Shown here in pieces: positions 7,606 through 15,876 of a DNA stretch of 64,000 nucleotides (positions are counted from its first letter, which is position 1; the number at the start of each line of letters is the position of its first letter). The notes beneath the pieces are model-generated. The model saw only the letters and a program-made list of their open reading frames with translations. It did no database searches and had not been told where the DNA came from. This stretch comes from Flagellimonas amphidinii (GTDB taxonomy: Bacteria; Bacteroidota; Bacteroidia; Flavobacteriales; Flavobacteriaceae). A program made the translations under genes and the position numbers. The DNA lies in NCBI RefSeq assembly GCF_013090115.1, contig NZ_JABFNN010000031.1:186001-250000 (forward strand), read 5' to 3'.

Positions 7606-7676
7606 GTGTGTTATAGTTTGTGAGGCAAAAACCAAATAGGCTTCGTAGGCTTGATTTAAGGTTAGGCAGGTTTGTT

Positions 7677-8525
7677 TTAGGCCTTTATATTTTCATTTAT
7701 CTTATGAAAATCATTGTAATCTGTTTGGTTAAATCCATAGAAGGATTTGTCTAAAATGTCAAAATACTTCGGCTTCAAATGCGTTTTATTATACTCCTTT
7801 GGAGCACAGTTTTCGTAAAACCTAAAAAAAACGCTTCTGACATCCTTTTTGTGGTTAGGTGTACCATTAAAGTGTTGTTTTACGGGTTCTTTTTTTATAA
7901 AGGTACTTTCGATGAATATCGATAGCTGTTTTTCGGTTAAATAATGAAATCCTTTTTTGTTAGTCTCTTTGGTCAATATTTCAAAGTGATTGAAAACATC
8001 GGCAATACTGACCTTTGGGATGAGCTTGTTTTCTTGCTTACAGAGATATTCTTTAGTTGTAAGTCCCGGTTCCGAAGTAGAGGTTTTTTCTTCCTTCCTG
8101 TCTTCTCCAACAATCGCATTAGACCCCGCCTTTAACTTCTGAATTAGTCTATCCAAGTAAACTTTGTACTTGGTTCGGTCTTGGTAACCGTGCTGCTCCC
8201 GAAGCCTATCAAAAAAGTCGAATTGAAAGTTCTCTTTTTCTTGATTCTCCAATTGATTTGAGATTTCATGATAAGCCCTTTCCAGATTTTGGTAGTATGA
8301 TTCAAACTCTGCCCAATCCGATTTACCCCATACCTTTTTGAAAACACTTCTACCAAAATGTTCAAAACCAATATCTTGAAAATGTTCAAACGCACTTTTT
8401 TGATCGTTTTTCTGCCCAATTTGATTTTGATGTATTTCCCTCTCCCTAGAGTTTTCATCTGGTAATACCGCCATTCTTTCCTGAAGGAATTTATCATATT
8501 CCCGTTTCTTGTCAATCTTACTCAT
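7677..8525 (-). CDS. Unknown protein coupled to the integrase (282 aa)
   Basis: ATG 8525 gives 282 residues and an 8-base overlap with the integrase stop. An upstream in-frame start at 8558 would overlap more. The protein is charged and soluble, with a Lys/Glu-rich N-terminal half (coiled segments near residues 60-110) and a C-terminal domain that ends FFRFYENCAPKEYNKTHLKP and continues to a Lys/Asn-rich tail. No family is recognised. Genes placed directly after integrases in Bacteroidota islands often help regulate integration or excision, but no motif here shows that. Confidence 0.78.
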   Translation of the reverse strand: MSKIDKKREYDKFLQERMAVLPDENSREREIHQNQIGQKNDQKSAFEHFQDIGFEHFGRSVFKKVWGKSDWAEFESYYQNLERAYHEISNQLENQEKENFQFDFFDRLREQHGYQDRTKYKVYLDRLIQKLKAGSNAIVGEDRKEEKTSTSEPGLTTKEYLCKQENKLIPKVSIADVFNHFEILTKETNKKGFHYLTEKQLSIFIESTFIKKEPVKQHFNGTPNHKKDVRSVFFRFYENCAPKEYNKTHLKPKYFDILDKSFYGFNQTDYNDFHKINENIKA

Positions 8526-9750
8526 TGGAAACGGCTTTAAATCCTGTGGTAAGAACATTGGTCTGCTCTTTTATCTGATCGTCTTCAAAGCTGTCTAAGT
8601 AGCTTTGAGTGACACTAATGTTAGAATGCCCTAGTAAATCACTTATCATTGAGACATTGGCCCCAGAACGCTTTAAAACGGTTGCAAAGCTGTGACGTGC
8701 GCTATACGTAGTAACATGTTGCGGTATTTCAAGTTTCTTGGCAATGATTTGAATGTATTTGTTGATAATCTTGGTTAGTTGCTGATAAACCTTTCTTTGC
8801 CGGTCTGGGGACATGGTTTTATCCAAGTGCGGGAAGATGAAATCCTTTTGATTTAATGAGGGCTGGCCCCACTTACGAATAACCTCTTTGCTTTCAGGTT
8901 TTAGGGCTACTCTGATAGCCTTTTTGTCTTTTTTGGTAGATGAGGTCTTAGAACGTTCATAAGTCAGTATATCGCCCTTTAAATCCTCCCATTTCAGCAA
9001 ACACAAATCCTTTACGTTCATTCCGTTGCATAGGTATAGAAACATCCAGTAATCCCTAGCCCTGGCCTGGGCATCATTTTCAGGTACGTAGTTGTAGATT
9101 TTGGCTACTTCTTCTAAGGTTAAAGCTTTCTTTACATTCCGCCCTGTTGTAATGGTATATTTACCATTCCCCTTACCAAAAGGATAATTGGCTTTATCAA
9201 TGTTCTGATTGTTGAATATGGCCCTTAAAGCCCTTAGATAAATGCTGATGGTGGTAATGCTGCGATCATTGTCGAGCATGTGCTTTTCATATTTTCGCAG
9301 CCATGTAGGTGTTATTTCGGCAAAGGTCAATTTAGGACTGAAATCGGATAAACTTCTTTGCGCACATTCATAGGTTACAGCCGTGCCGATTTTCCCATTT
9401 TCCCTAAGCTCCTTTATCCGTTCATCAAATGCATAAGAAACATCCTGGTGAATGTCCCTGCTTTCAAAGTAACCTTCTTTGAACTTGGCAAAGGTGAAAA
9501 CATTTAAGTTTTCGATTATTGATGTTGCTTTGGTCTTTTGATAATTAAGACTTTTTAGCACGTCCTTTTCTTCCCTTGTCCGCCTTTGGGCATACATTAT
9601 CTTATCAAACTCCTCTGGAAGCAAATCTATTCCGGTAGAGAAGTATTTGCGGTTACGTTTGTGGGTAACTTTGATTTTGACAGAGCATTTACCGTCAGCC
9701 TTTTTTCGGGGATCTAAATAAATATCTGCGTATGCATCGATTTTTTTCAC
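8518..9750 (-). CDS. Tyrosine site-specific integrase
   Basis: A Bacteroidota-type tyrosine recombinase with an arm-binding N-terminus, a SAM-like core-binding domain (about 110-200), and a catalytic domain holding TYSARHSFAT (Arg and His of the box II motif), LLGHSNISVTQSYL (His and the nucleophile Tyr). The usual box I Arg position reads NGMNVKDLCLLKW, the variant common in this group. The start is uncertain. GTG at 9750 gives MKKIDAYADIYLD and leaves the phased heptads upstream. GTG at 9771 would add seven residues and place the heptads inside the gene. It lies next to attR and should catalyse recombination at the tRNA-Arg core. Confidence 0.95.
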   Translation of the reverse strand: MKKIDAYADIYLDPRKKADGKCSVKIKVTHKRNRKYFSTGIDLLPEEFDKIMYAQRRTREEKDVLKSLNYQKTKATSIIENLNVFTFAKFKEGYFESRDIHQDVSYAFDERIKELRENGKIGTAVTYECAQRSLSDFSPKLTFAEITPTWLRKYEKHMLDNDRSITTISIYLRALRAIFNNQNIDKANYPFGKGNGKYTITTGRNVKKALTLEEVAKIYNYVPENDAQARARDYWMFLYLCNGMNVKDLCLLKWEDLKGDILTYERSKTSSTKKDKKAIRVALKPESKEVIRKWGQPSLNQKDFIFPHLDKTMSPDRQRKVYQQLTKIINKYIQIIAKKLEIPQHVTTYSARHSFATVLKRSGANVSMISDLLGHSNISVTQSYLDSFEDDQIKEQTNVLTTGFKAVSNE

Positions 9751-9752
9751 CT

Positions 9753-9781
9753 TGTTACACGTTTGTAACACAAATGTAACA
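9753..9781. promoter_or_regulatory. Right-end phased heptads at the integrase start
   Basis: TGTTACA at 9753-9759, TGTAACA at 9764-9770 and TGTAACA at 9775-9781 start exactly 11 bases apart, placing them on one face of the helix. The first two form a perfect inverted pair with a 4-base spacer. They lie directly before the preferred integrase start, so binding could serve recombination and also repress the integrase gene. Confidence 0.55.
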
Positions 9782-9902
9782 CAGCATCACAAAGTAAAAC
9801 GATACGAGTACAAAGTAGTTATTAACATAAGTCTATTGATAACAGGGGGTTTGAATTGATTTGTTTGTTTTTGGATGTTTATGTTTTGTTACGGATTTAT
9901 GA

Positions 9903-9944
9903 CTTCTAAGCAGACGGTCGAAGGTTCGAATCCTTCCGCGATCA
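9903..9944 (+). repeat. attR: displaced 3' half of the original tRNA-Arg gene
   Basis: The first 17 bases equal the attL core. The rest reads as a tRNA 3' half with T-arm GAAGG-TTCGAAT-CCTTC, acceptor strand CGCGATC and discriminator A. Nothing resembling a tRNA 5' half precedes it, so it is a remnant and not a second tRNA. It is the ancestral host sequence cut off by integration, and its own terminator follows immediately. Confidence 0.9.
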
Positions 9945-9945
9945 C

Positions 9946-9988
9946 AAGAAATAACAAACCCCAGCAATGCTGGGGTTTGTTATTTCTT
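9946..9988. terminator. Bidirectional terminator hairpin
   Basis: A perfect 20-bp stem (9946-9965 with 9969-9988) around the three-base loop AAT. The core is ACCCCAGC/GCTGGGGT with A-rich and T-rich ends, so it can act in both directions. It was presumably the terminator of the original tRNA-Arg gene and also ends the DinB-type gene that converges from the right. Confidence 0.85.
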
Positions 9989-10014
9989 AAATGGATGAAT
10001 TGAAACTTCTAGAT

Positions 10015-10516
10015 TTAAAAATAACGCTCTTTGATAATTCCAATGTGATGCGCTTCATGTCCAATAATGGATTTTAAGAAGTCTTCCAAGGTTATTTCGT
10101 GCTGGTAGGTTTTCCCCTTAATTCGCAGTTGGGTTTTTGATAACCCGTCCACAAAACTTTTACTGGCTTGCCTTACATTTTTTAAATCTGTTTTCAATTG
10201 ATGGAAAGTCATTTCATCAAATCTACTGTTTGCAACCAAAGAATTTTGGTCATAGCCCCAAAGCTCTACTGCCTCATTTCTACTCAAAAGAAAAGCACGG
10301 TATATTTTAATCCTTTCATGGTCTGTAATATGACCTAACTATTTGCTTAATGCTCCATTTATCAGCTGCATAACGGAAGGACGCTTTTTCTTCATCAATA
10401 GCATCCAAGAATGTAAAAGTTGATAACGAATTAAAGAGCGATGAACAATCTTTATCTTTTACAAGATTATAATAGTAGGGAAAACCATCTTCTGGAGCGT
10501 AGGCCATTTTCAACAT
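10015..10516 (-). pseudogene. DinB-family protein gene with a frameshift
   Basis: Two frames together make one DinB_2-type protein. The upstream part (10516 to about 10316) ends in ADKWSIKQIV. The continuation GHITDHERIKIYRAFLLSRNEA is found in another frame and runs to 10015. The joined product of about 165 residues has the family's metal-site phrases GHITDHE and GHEAHHIGIIKERYF. The break is in the bases after KQIV, where a one-base shift restores the frame. This is a true inactivating mutation or a sequence error. The family comprises four-helix metal-dependent proteins such as thiol transferases, and this member's role is unknown. Confidence 0.8.
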
Positions 10517-10692
10517 AATTAAGCTGTTGAAATTAATGCTATTCTTTATTTACTCAAATATTAGAATACATATTTCTTCCAATTTGTTTAAAATTTCACT
10601 TGTGTATATTGACTATTTTGGGATGAAGTGTATAACTTTTTTAATGCTCAACATCCATCTCTTGAACAAATACGTATACATAATGTTTTTAA

Positions 10693-12630
10693 ATGGGGCA
10701 TATCAATTCTTTTATCAAGTTATTTACGGTTCTTCTCTTTATAATTGGGCCATTGGTACATTCCCAAGAGGAACAGAATTTTTCTGGTCCGCTCAAATTA
10801 GGAAGATTTGAAGGTCAGGCTGAGTACACCTATATCATAAAGGATACTGATACTATTCTTGAAGGCGCTTTTGCTATGCAACGTTCAAATTTGAACGCCT
10901 TGCTTTCCAATTCCGATGATTTTTTCTCTTTTGCAGGCCGTTTTGAAAATGGATACCCAGAGGGCAATTGGAAGTTTCAATTTGGAGAGTTTCAGTCCGA
11001 GAGCGAAACAGAAGTAGTTGGATATCAATATAGGGTAAAAGTAAGTGGTACCCAACATGAAGCTATGGGAAATATTGCTAAGGGCAAACCCAATGGTATT
11101 TGGACCTATGTTGTTAAGAAGATAGAAAATTCAGAAGTAAGTAGCACTTTGTTTTCCAGTATGCTGGAATTTGAAAAAGGGGTTCCCCAGAAAAGCTTTC
11201 GCATAGAAAATGAGCACAATAGCTTGGTGGGAAGATTTCTCAGGAGTGGACTCGCCCATGATGTTTGGACACTCTACTCTGATGAATCTTCCAGTGAATT
11301 GGAAAGTTGGTACTTCAATGATGGATTTCTTCAAAAAATAGAAATCCATTTGGCAGATGATGTCATCAGCATAGATTATGCTCCTAGTTCAGGTCTGGTA
11401 AAAACAATTGATTTGGAGGAAAGGTATATCCAATTGCTTCGAATAAATCAACAAGTAACTGACACTACGGCTATATTCAATAGGGGCATAGGCCAATTGC
11501 TCACTCAAAATTTGGGTTATTATAAAGAATTGGACACGATTCTATCTCACTTGGGTAATTCAGAATTCATGCCAGGGTTCAAAGTAAGGGTAGCCCACTT
11601 TCCCTTAGATTCTGTTCAAAAGAAGCAATTACAGTCCATTGCTGCCCAGTACGAAGTGGCAATCAAAACAAGTCAATCACTTCTAGAAAATACGCAGTTG
11701 AATATCCTTAGACGTTCAGATGAGGAGGCTCAATTTTTATATGCCCTTGTATCCAAGATTTCTCAAGATTTTTTACATCCTATTGGAAAAACAGTGGATT
11801 ATCAAAACCAAGGTATTTTGGAATTTATTTCTGAAGAAACATTGTTCAGGAATATTTTCCCGGAGGGAATTCCCTCTAAAACCATCTCTGTGGTTATAGA
11901 AAATAGAACGCGTGCCTTTGAGGAATCTGGTGCCAACAAAGTTGACTTTTCTGGAAATAATATTGAAAAGCTTCAACAGTTGAGCGAATATGCAACTTCA
12001 AGCTTGGAAAGTATAGCAAGAAAGCTAGAGGAAAAATTATTGAAAGAAAGTAAGCAGCAAGAATTGATTGCTCTGGAAGAACAGATGATTGCACATACAA
12101 ATCACATTGGTCAAGTGATTGACTCGGTAAAACAGGGACTGCCCAGAGCAGAAAAAGCAGCATTACAGCGCATACAGGAATTGACAGATGCTCAATTGGA
12201 AGCATATGCATCAATAAAGGATACTAAATCCAAAATCGATTTTGGTCAGCAGGTATTGCAATGCCTTGAACAATTGGACGGACTTGCCAATACCGTATCA
12301 ATGTTGCCAGAACAACGGAAAACCTTGGCAGAGAAGTATAAGGATGACGTCTGGAACCCTTTTATGGCAACGATAATGAGTGAAGAAGTGAAAAAACGCA
12401 TCACAATGGCCTACAAAAATGTATTGGTTCCTCATGTGTTGAGTCAAGTAGAATCAGACTTAAGTTGCGAGAATGCAGGCGATTTACAGGAACTTTTAAA
12501 TGGCTCATATGAACGTATGCTGGAGATGCGGGATGAGAACACTTCAAAACTCGAACGGAAACTAAGAAAAGAGCAAGACCCTCAGGTGGTTTTGCAATTG
12601 TTCAACCTGAAATCTTCAGAAAACCACTAG
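10693..12630 (+). CDS. Secreted protein with MORN/YwqK-like repeats and coiled-coil tail
   Basis: 645 residues with a signal peptide ending near VHSQE. Residues 80-220 contain spaced units of the G-x-F/I-x-x-G-x-P-x-G-x-W type (GRFENGYPEGNWKF, GNIAKGKPNGIWTY, GRFLRSGLAHDVWTLY), as in YwqK/MORN_2 proteins. The second half is long, charged and helical (EKLQQLSEYATSSLESIARK and onward) with low aromatic content. It is the first of three genes transcribed together, eight bases before a DUF2490 barrel. The function is unknown. It is probably periplasmic or outer-membrane associated. Confidence 0.85.
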   Translation: MGHINSFIKLFTVLLFIIGPLVHSQEEQNFSGPLKLGRFEGQAEYTYIIKDTDTILEGAFAMQRSNLNALLSNSDDFFSFAGRFENGYPEGNWKFQFGEFQSESETEVVGYQYRVKVSGTQHEAMGNIAKGKPNGIWTYVVKKIENSEVSSTLFSSMLEFEKGVPQKSFRIENEHNSLVGRFLRSGLAHDVWTLYSDESSSELESWYFNDGFLQKIEIHLADDVISIDYAPSSGLVKTIDLEERYIQLLRINQQVTDTTAIFNRGIGQLLTQNLGYYKELDTILSHLGNSEFMPGFKVRVAHFPLDSVQKKQLQSIAAQYEVAIKTSQSLLENTQLNILRRSDEEAQFLYALVSKISQDFLHPIGKTVDYQNQGILEFISEETLFRNIFPEGIPSKTISVVIENRTRAFEESGANKVDFSGNNIEKLQQLSEYATSSLESIARKLEEKLLKESKQQELIALEEQMIAHTNHIGQVIDSVKQGLPRAEKAALQRIQELTDAQLEAYASIKDTKSKIDFGQQVLQCLEQLDGLANTVSMLPEQRKTLAEKYKDDVWNPFMATIMSEEVKKRITMAYKNVLVPHVLSQVESDLSCENAGDLQELLNGSYERMLEMRDENTSKLERKLRKEQDPQVVLQLFNLKSSENH

Positions 12631-12637
12631 GTGTCTC

Positions 12638-13459
12638 ATGAAATCAGGTTTCAAAACGTATAGGTACATACCGGTTTTACTTTTTCTTTTTGTGGTACCC
12701 AGCATAGAAGCTCAGGAAGTGTTGCCTACGGAATCAAAATTCAAGGACCCCAAGACCAAAATATGGTTCAATACCTATGGTAATATCAGAATATCCAAGC
12801 GATTATTTTGGGATGCCCAGACTCATTTTAGGTTTGAAGAAACTGAAGATACACCCTTTATTGGGCAAATAGGGCAAATCTATAACCGACATGCTATCGG
12901 ATATATTTATTCCAAAAAAGTAAATTTCAGTCTTGGAGGGGTGGTACGGATTAACTTCAATACCGATGAATCTTCCACAGATAGAAAAGTAGTGCCCGAA
13001 TGGCGGATTTGGCACCAGTATCAATTTGCCCAGCCGCTGTACAGTGCTATGATCTATCATCGAATACGAATAGAACATCGTTGGACCCAAGGTTTTGAAG
13101 AAAACAGCGATTACATCTTTAGAAATCGATGGCGTTATATGTTTCGGGCCAAGGTACCTTTGAATAATCATAAACTGGAGCCAAATACACTTTATGTTTC
13201 GCCGGAGGCGGAATTGATCATGCAAAGTGGAAAAGCTGTAGTGGGTAGTGTAATGGAAGATCTTCGATTGACCAGCACAGTAGGGTATATTTTGACCCCT
13301 CGTTTAACTGTTGCTGCAGGTTTGATGTATGCCCAAGGGCAGACACTTGAAAACCCAGGAAATTTCAAACAGAATTGGACCATGCGATTCCATGTTTACT
13401 TCTCCCCAGATATTAGAAAAGTTAAAAATAAGCTTCCCGCAATCCATTTTGATGATTAA
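12638..13459 (+). CDS. DUF2490 family outer-membrane beta-barrel protein
   Basis: 273 residues with a signal peptide ending near IEAQE. The mature part has alternating aromatic strands and the family's phrases (WFNTYGNIRISKRLFWDAQ, PEWRIWHQYQF, RIRIEHRW, FRNRWRYMFRAKVPL, and a C-terminal strand ending in an aromatic-rich HVYFSPDI). DUF2490 proteins are predicted outer-membrane barrels of unknown substrate. Here it is flanked by two MORN-type proteins in one transcript, which suggests that the three form one envelope device. Confidence 0.85.
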   Translation: MKSGFKTYRYIPVLLFLFVVPSIEAQEVLPTESKFKDPKTKIWFNTYGNIRISKRLFWDAQTHFRFEETEDTPFIGQIGQIYNRHAIGYIYSKKVNFSLGGVVRINFNTDESSTDRKVVPEWRIWHQYQFAQPLYSAMIYHRIRIEHRWTQGFEENSDYIFRNRWRYMFRAKVPLNNHKLEPNTLYVSPEAELIMQSGKAVVGSVMEDLRLTSTVGYILTPRLTVAAGLMYAQGQTLENPGNFKQNWTMRFHVYFSPDIRKVKNKLPAIHFDD

Positions 13460-13494
13460 TACGTACATCTATCTGTAAACCTAGAACAGTCATC

Positions 13495-14355
13495 ATGGGA
13501 ACTAGAAGTACCATTTATCTACTTTCTTTTTTGTTGGTATTGGCAATGGGTACTATTGCTAATTTGTTGGTCAAGAACAATAATTTGAAAGAGTACCTCC
13601 AACAAGAAAAAGTGGAACGTATAGAACTTTCTAAACAAATGACCCTTCAAGAACAATTGATAGGTATTGACTCACTTTTGGTAGATGGTAACTATGGAGA
13701 AGCTATGTTGGCCTACAACGAACAAAGTCAACAGTTAGGAGAAGATAGCAATGCATTGATTGAGTTACGTATTGCCTTGGCCAAAAAAATGACTGATTTG
13801 GGAAAACAGCCTACCTTGGATGCTTCCCAGAATGTAGAATTGCAAGAGATTGACAGTACTCAAATTGGGCCTGTTGTGACCGCAAATGAACTCAAACAGT
13901 TGGATTCCTTGAACTTTGTTTTGGAGAAGACCAAAGTACAATTGTCCCGTTTAAAGCGAATGGTAAAGCAAAAATCTTTTGGAGAGTATCTAACCTTCAC
14001 CAGTAGCAAAGGCAGTCAAGTGCATTATGTTGGTCAGGTAAAGCATGGTAAGGCACAGGGGCATGGCGTTGCTATTTTGAGTACAGGAAGTCGGTATGAA
14101 GGCGAGTGGCAAAACAATCTAAGACATGGCGAGGGTACTTTTTATTGGCATGATGGACAATATTATGAAGGGGAATACCTAAACGACAAACGCCACGGTA
14201 TGGGAACCTATCATTGGTCCAATGGTGAAAAGTTTGTTGGCCTGTGGGAAGACGACCAGAGAACTGGAGAAGGAACTTTTTATGGAAAAGATGGTAAAAT
14301 AGTTGCCAGCGGTTTCTGGGAAAATGACAAGTTAATTGCCGCTAACAAACCATAA
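13495..14355 (+). CDS. Membrane-anchored MORN-repeat protein
   Basis: 286 residues. An N-terminal hydrophobic segment (STIYLLSFLLVLAMGTIANLL) looks like an uncleaved anchor, and a helical region follows to about residue 160. Five MORN-type units lie at about 178-280 (YVGQVKHGKAQGHGV, YEGEWQNNLRHGEGTF, YEGEYLNDKRHGMGTY, FVGLWEDDQRTGEGTF, and a final ASGFWENDKLI). It is the third gene of the operon, 35 bases after the DUF2490 gene, and converges with the lactate dehydrogenase gene after 16 bases. Its role is unknown. A lipid- or protein-contact role would fit MORN repeats. Confidence 0.88.
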   Translation: MGTRSTIYLLSFLLVLAMGTIANLLVKNNNLKEYLQQEKVERIELSKQMTLQEQLIGIDSLLVDGNYGEAMLAYNEQSQQLGEDSNALIELRIALAKKMTDLGKQPTLDASQNVELQEIDSTQIGPVVTANELKQLDSLNFVLEKTKVQLSRLKRMVKQKSFGEYLTFTSSKGSQVHYVGQVKHGKAQGHGVAILSTGSRYEGEWQNNLRHGEGTFYWHDGQYYEGEYLNDKRHGMGTYHWSNGEKFVGLWEDDQRTGEGTFYGKDGKIVASGFWENDKLIAANKP

Positions 14356-14371
14356 TCCTTTTTATATACTG

Positions 14372-15532
14372 CTACTTGTTCAAAAAGTTGGGTAAATCTG
14401 CAACTGTTGAACAACCAACCTGTTCCATCACCTGTTTTAGCTGTGTTTTGAGTAGTGAAATAGTATGATTGCCGCCTTCTGGACCCAATGCAGCTGTACC
14501 ATACATGAAAGAACGTCCCATAAAAGTAAAACGGGCACCACTGGCCAAACATCTTGCGATATCGGGACCTGACCGAATTCCACTGTCCATCATTACCGTG
14601 ATTTGATCTCCGTATTTTGCTGCAATTCTGGTCAAAGGTCTTATGGTAGATTCTCCAGCGTCCAATTGTCGTCCACCATGGTTAGAAACAATAATTCCAT
14701 CCAGTCCGAGAGATATAGCCTTTTCGGTATCCGCCTCTGTAGCTACACCCTTCAAAACCAATTTGCCTTTCCACAAATCACGAATAGGCGCTATTTTGTC
14801 CATATCCATCCGCTTGCTGAAAGTTTGGTCCATAAATTGCCCCAACTGTTTTAGGTTCAATCCTTTTGGCATATAAGGTTTCAACACTTCAAAGTTGGGT
14901 TGTCCGTGTTTGAGTGTGGCCATTGCCCATCCAGGTTTTCCTAATATTTGAAAGATATTGGACATGCTCATTTTTGGAGGCATGGAAAGTCCGTTCTTAA
15001 TCTCTTTAGGACGAAATCCAAAAACTGGAGTATCGCATAACAATACCAATACAGGACAACCAGCAGCTTCCGCACGTTGAATCAAATCATTTCTGACGGA
15101 TTCTTCGGAGGGATGATACAATTGAAACCATGCATTGCCTTCAGTTACTTCACTGATTCGTTCAATACTGGCTGTAGAAACGGTGCTCAGAATAAAGGGC
15201 AGATTGTGCTTAAAGGCTGCTTTTGCCAATATTTCTGGCGAATTGGGCCACATCAATCCTTGAAGACCAACAGGGGCCACGCCAAAAGGAGCGTCATAGG
15301 TTTTACCGAATAGTTCCGTGGTCATATCGGTATTGGTGAAACTATCCAAATAGTTCGGTAATAACTCTACCGCTCTAATTTCAGTGGTGTTTTTTCTTAA
15401 ACTGATTTCTTGGTTGCAACCACCATCCAAATATTCAAAGGCAAATCTTGGAATACGTTTACGTGCTTTTTCCCTTAAATCCTCAATGGAAGGATATTTT
15501 GGATTGAATATGATTTGTTTTTGGTTGCGCAT
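14372..15532 (-). CDS. lldD: FMN-dependent L-lactate dehydrogenase (alpha-hydroxy acid oxidase family)
   Basis: 386 residues, the family's normal length. The FMN-binding and catalytic features are visible: Lys261 in LKGV, and the SNHGGRQLD box with His285 as the catalytic base and Arg288 for the substrate carboxylate. The FMN phosphate region is near DSGIRSG. Members oxidise L-2-hydroxy acids. As the last gene of a cluster whose preceding steps end in pyruvate plus L-lactate, it most likely turns L-lactate into pyruvate at the membrane. It follows the mutarotase gene after five bases. Glycolate or mandelate activity cannot be excluded by sequence alone. Confidence 0.88.
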   Translation of the reverse strand: MRNQKQIIFNPKYPSIEDLREKARKRIPRFAFEYLDGGCNQEISLRKNTTEIRAVELLPNYLDSFTNTDMTTELFGKTYDAPFGVAPVGLQGLMWPNSPEILAKAAFKHNLPFILSTVSTASIERISEVTEGNAWFQLYHPSEESVRNDLIQRAEAAGCPVLVLLCDTPVFGFRPKEIKNGLSMPPKMSMSNIFQILGKPGWAMATLKHGQPNFEVLKPYMPKGLNLKQLGQFMDQTFSKRMDMDKIAPIRDLWKGKLVLKGVATEADTEKAISLGLDGIIVSNHGGRQLDAGESTIRPLTRIAAKYGDQITVMMDSGIRSGPDIARCLASGARFTFMGRSFMYGTAALGPEGGNHTISLLKTQLKQVMEQVGCSTVADLPNFLNK

Positions 15533-15537
15533 ACTTT

Positions 15538-15876
15538 TTACAGCTTGAAAATGTTATCCATGACCACCCATTTTTGTCCCGGCTTTGCAGAAGGGATAGC
15601 TTGCTGGTATCGCCACATTAAATCCTCCCATTCCATAACTTTCGGATTCTGTGTATCTGCCTTTTGTTTTTTGTCGAAAGAGAAGGAATCGTTCGCTTCC
15701 ATGATCATAAACAGTCTATTCCCGGTTCTATAGATTTCCATCTGTTCAATACCAGATGTTTTTATGCTTTGTATGATCTCGGGCCATACATTTTGATGAT
15801 AGGATTCATACGTTGCAATGCTTTCAGCGTCATCAACCAAATCTAAGGCCAAGCAGTATCTTTTTAGATTTCCCAT
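15538..15876 (-). CDS. RhaM-family sugar mutarotase (L-fucose/L-rhamnose)
   Basis: 112 residues with the DUF718/RhaM signature: YCLALDLVDD at the start, YESYHQNVWPEI around the catalytic His, MEIYRTGNRLFMIME, and MWRYQQAIPSAKPGQKWV near the end. RhaM enzymes interconvert the anomers of 6-deoxy-hexoses. The surrounding genes are for fucose, so fucose is the likely substrate, feeding the anomer required by the dehydrogenase. The gene overlaps the fucose permease gene by 13 bases, a sign of coupled translation. Confidence 0.85.
   Translation of the reverse strand: MGNLKRYCLALDLVDDAESIATYESYHQNVWPEIIQSIKTSGIEQMEIYRTGNRLFMIMEANDSFSFDKKQKADTQNPKVMEWEDLMWRYQQAIPSAKPGQKWVVMDNIFKL

Larger units (their letters stand above)
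2714..9919. mobile_element. 7.2-kb integrative element in tRNA-Arg (phage-satellite-like)
   Basis: The element is bounded by the 17-bp core repeats at 2714-2730 and 9903-9919. Its integrase gene starts about 150 bases inside the right end and is transcribed inward, and its left end rebuilds the tRNA 3' half. It has nine consecutive minus-strand genes (integrase, unknown, HTH protein, winged-helix-like protein, five small genes) and a left-end pair of outward-type cargo genes (secreted protease, lipoprotein). No relaxase, conjugation, capsid, portal, large terminase or tail gene is present. It is therefore neither a complete prophage nor a conjugative element. A satellite, a mobilisable island or a prophage remnant all remain possible. 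Confidence 0.85.

Noticed and set aside
9901-9945. A second tRNA gene
   Set aside because: Only the 3' half is present. The bases before 9903 do not form an acceptor, D-arm or anticodon 5' stem.
10527-10811. Separate gene before the MORN-type protein
   Set aside because: The frame overlaps the signal peptide of the 10693 gene in another phase and has low-complexity hydrophobic content. No start context or homology.
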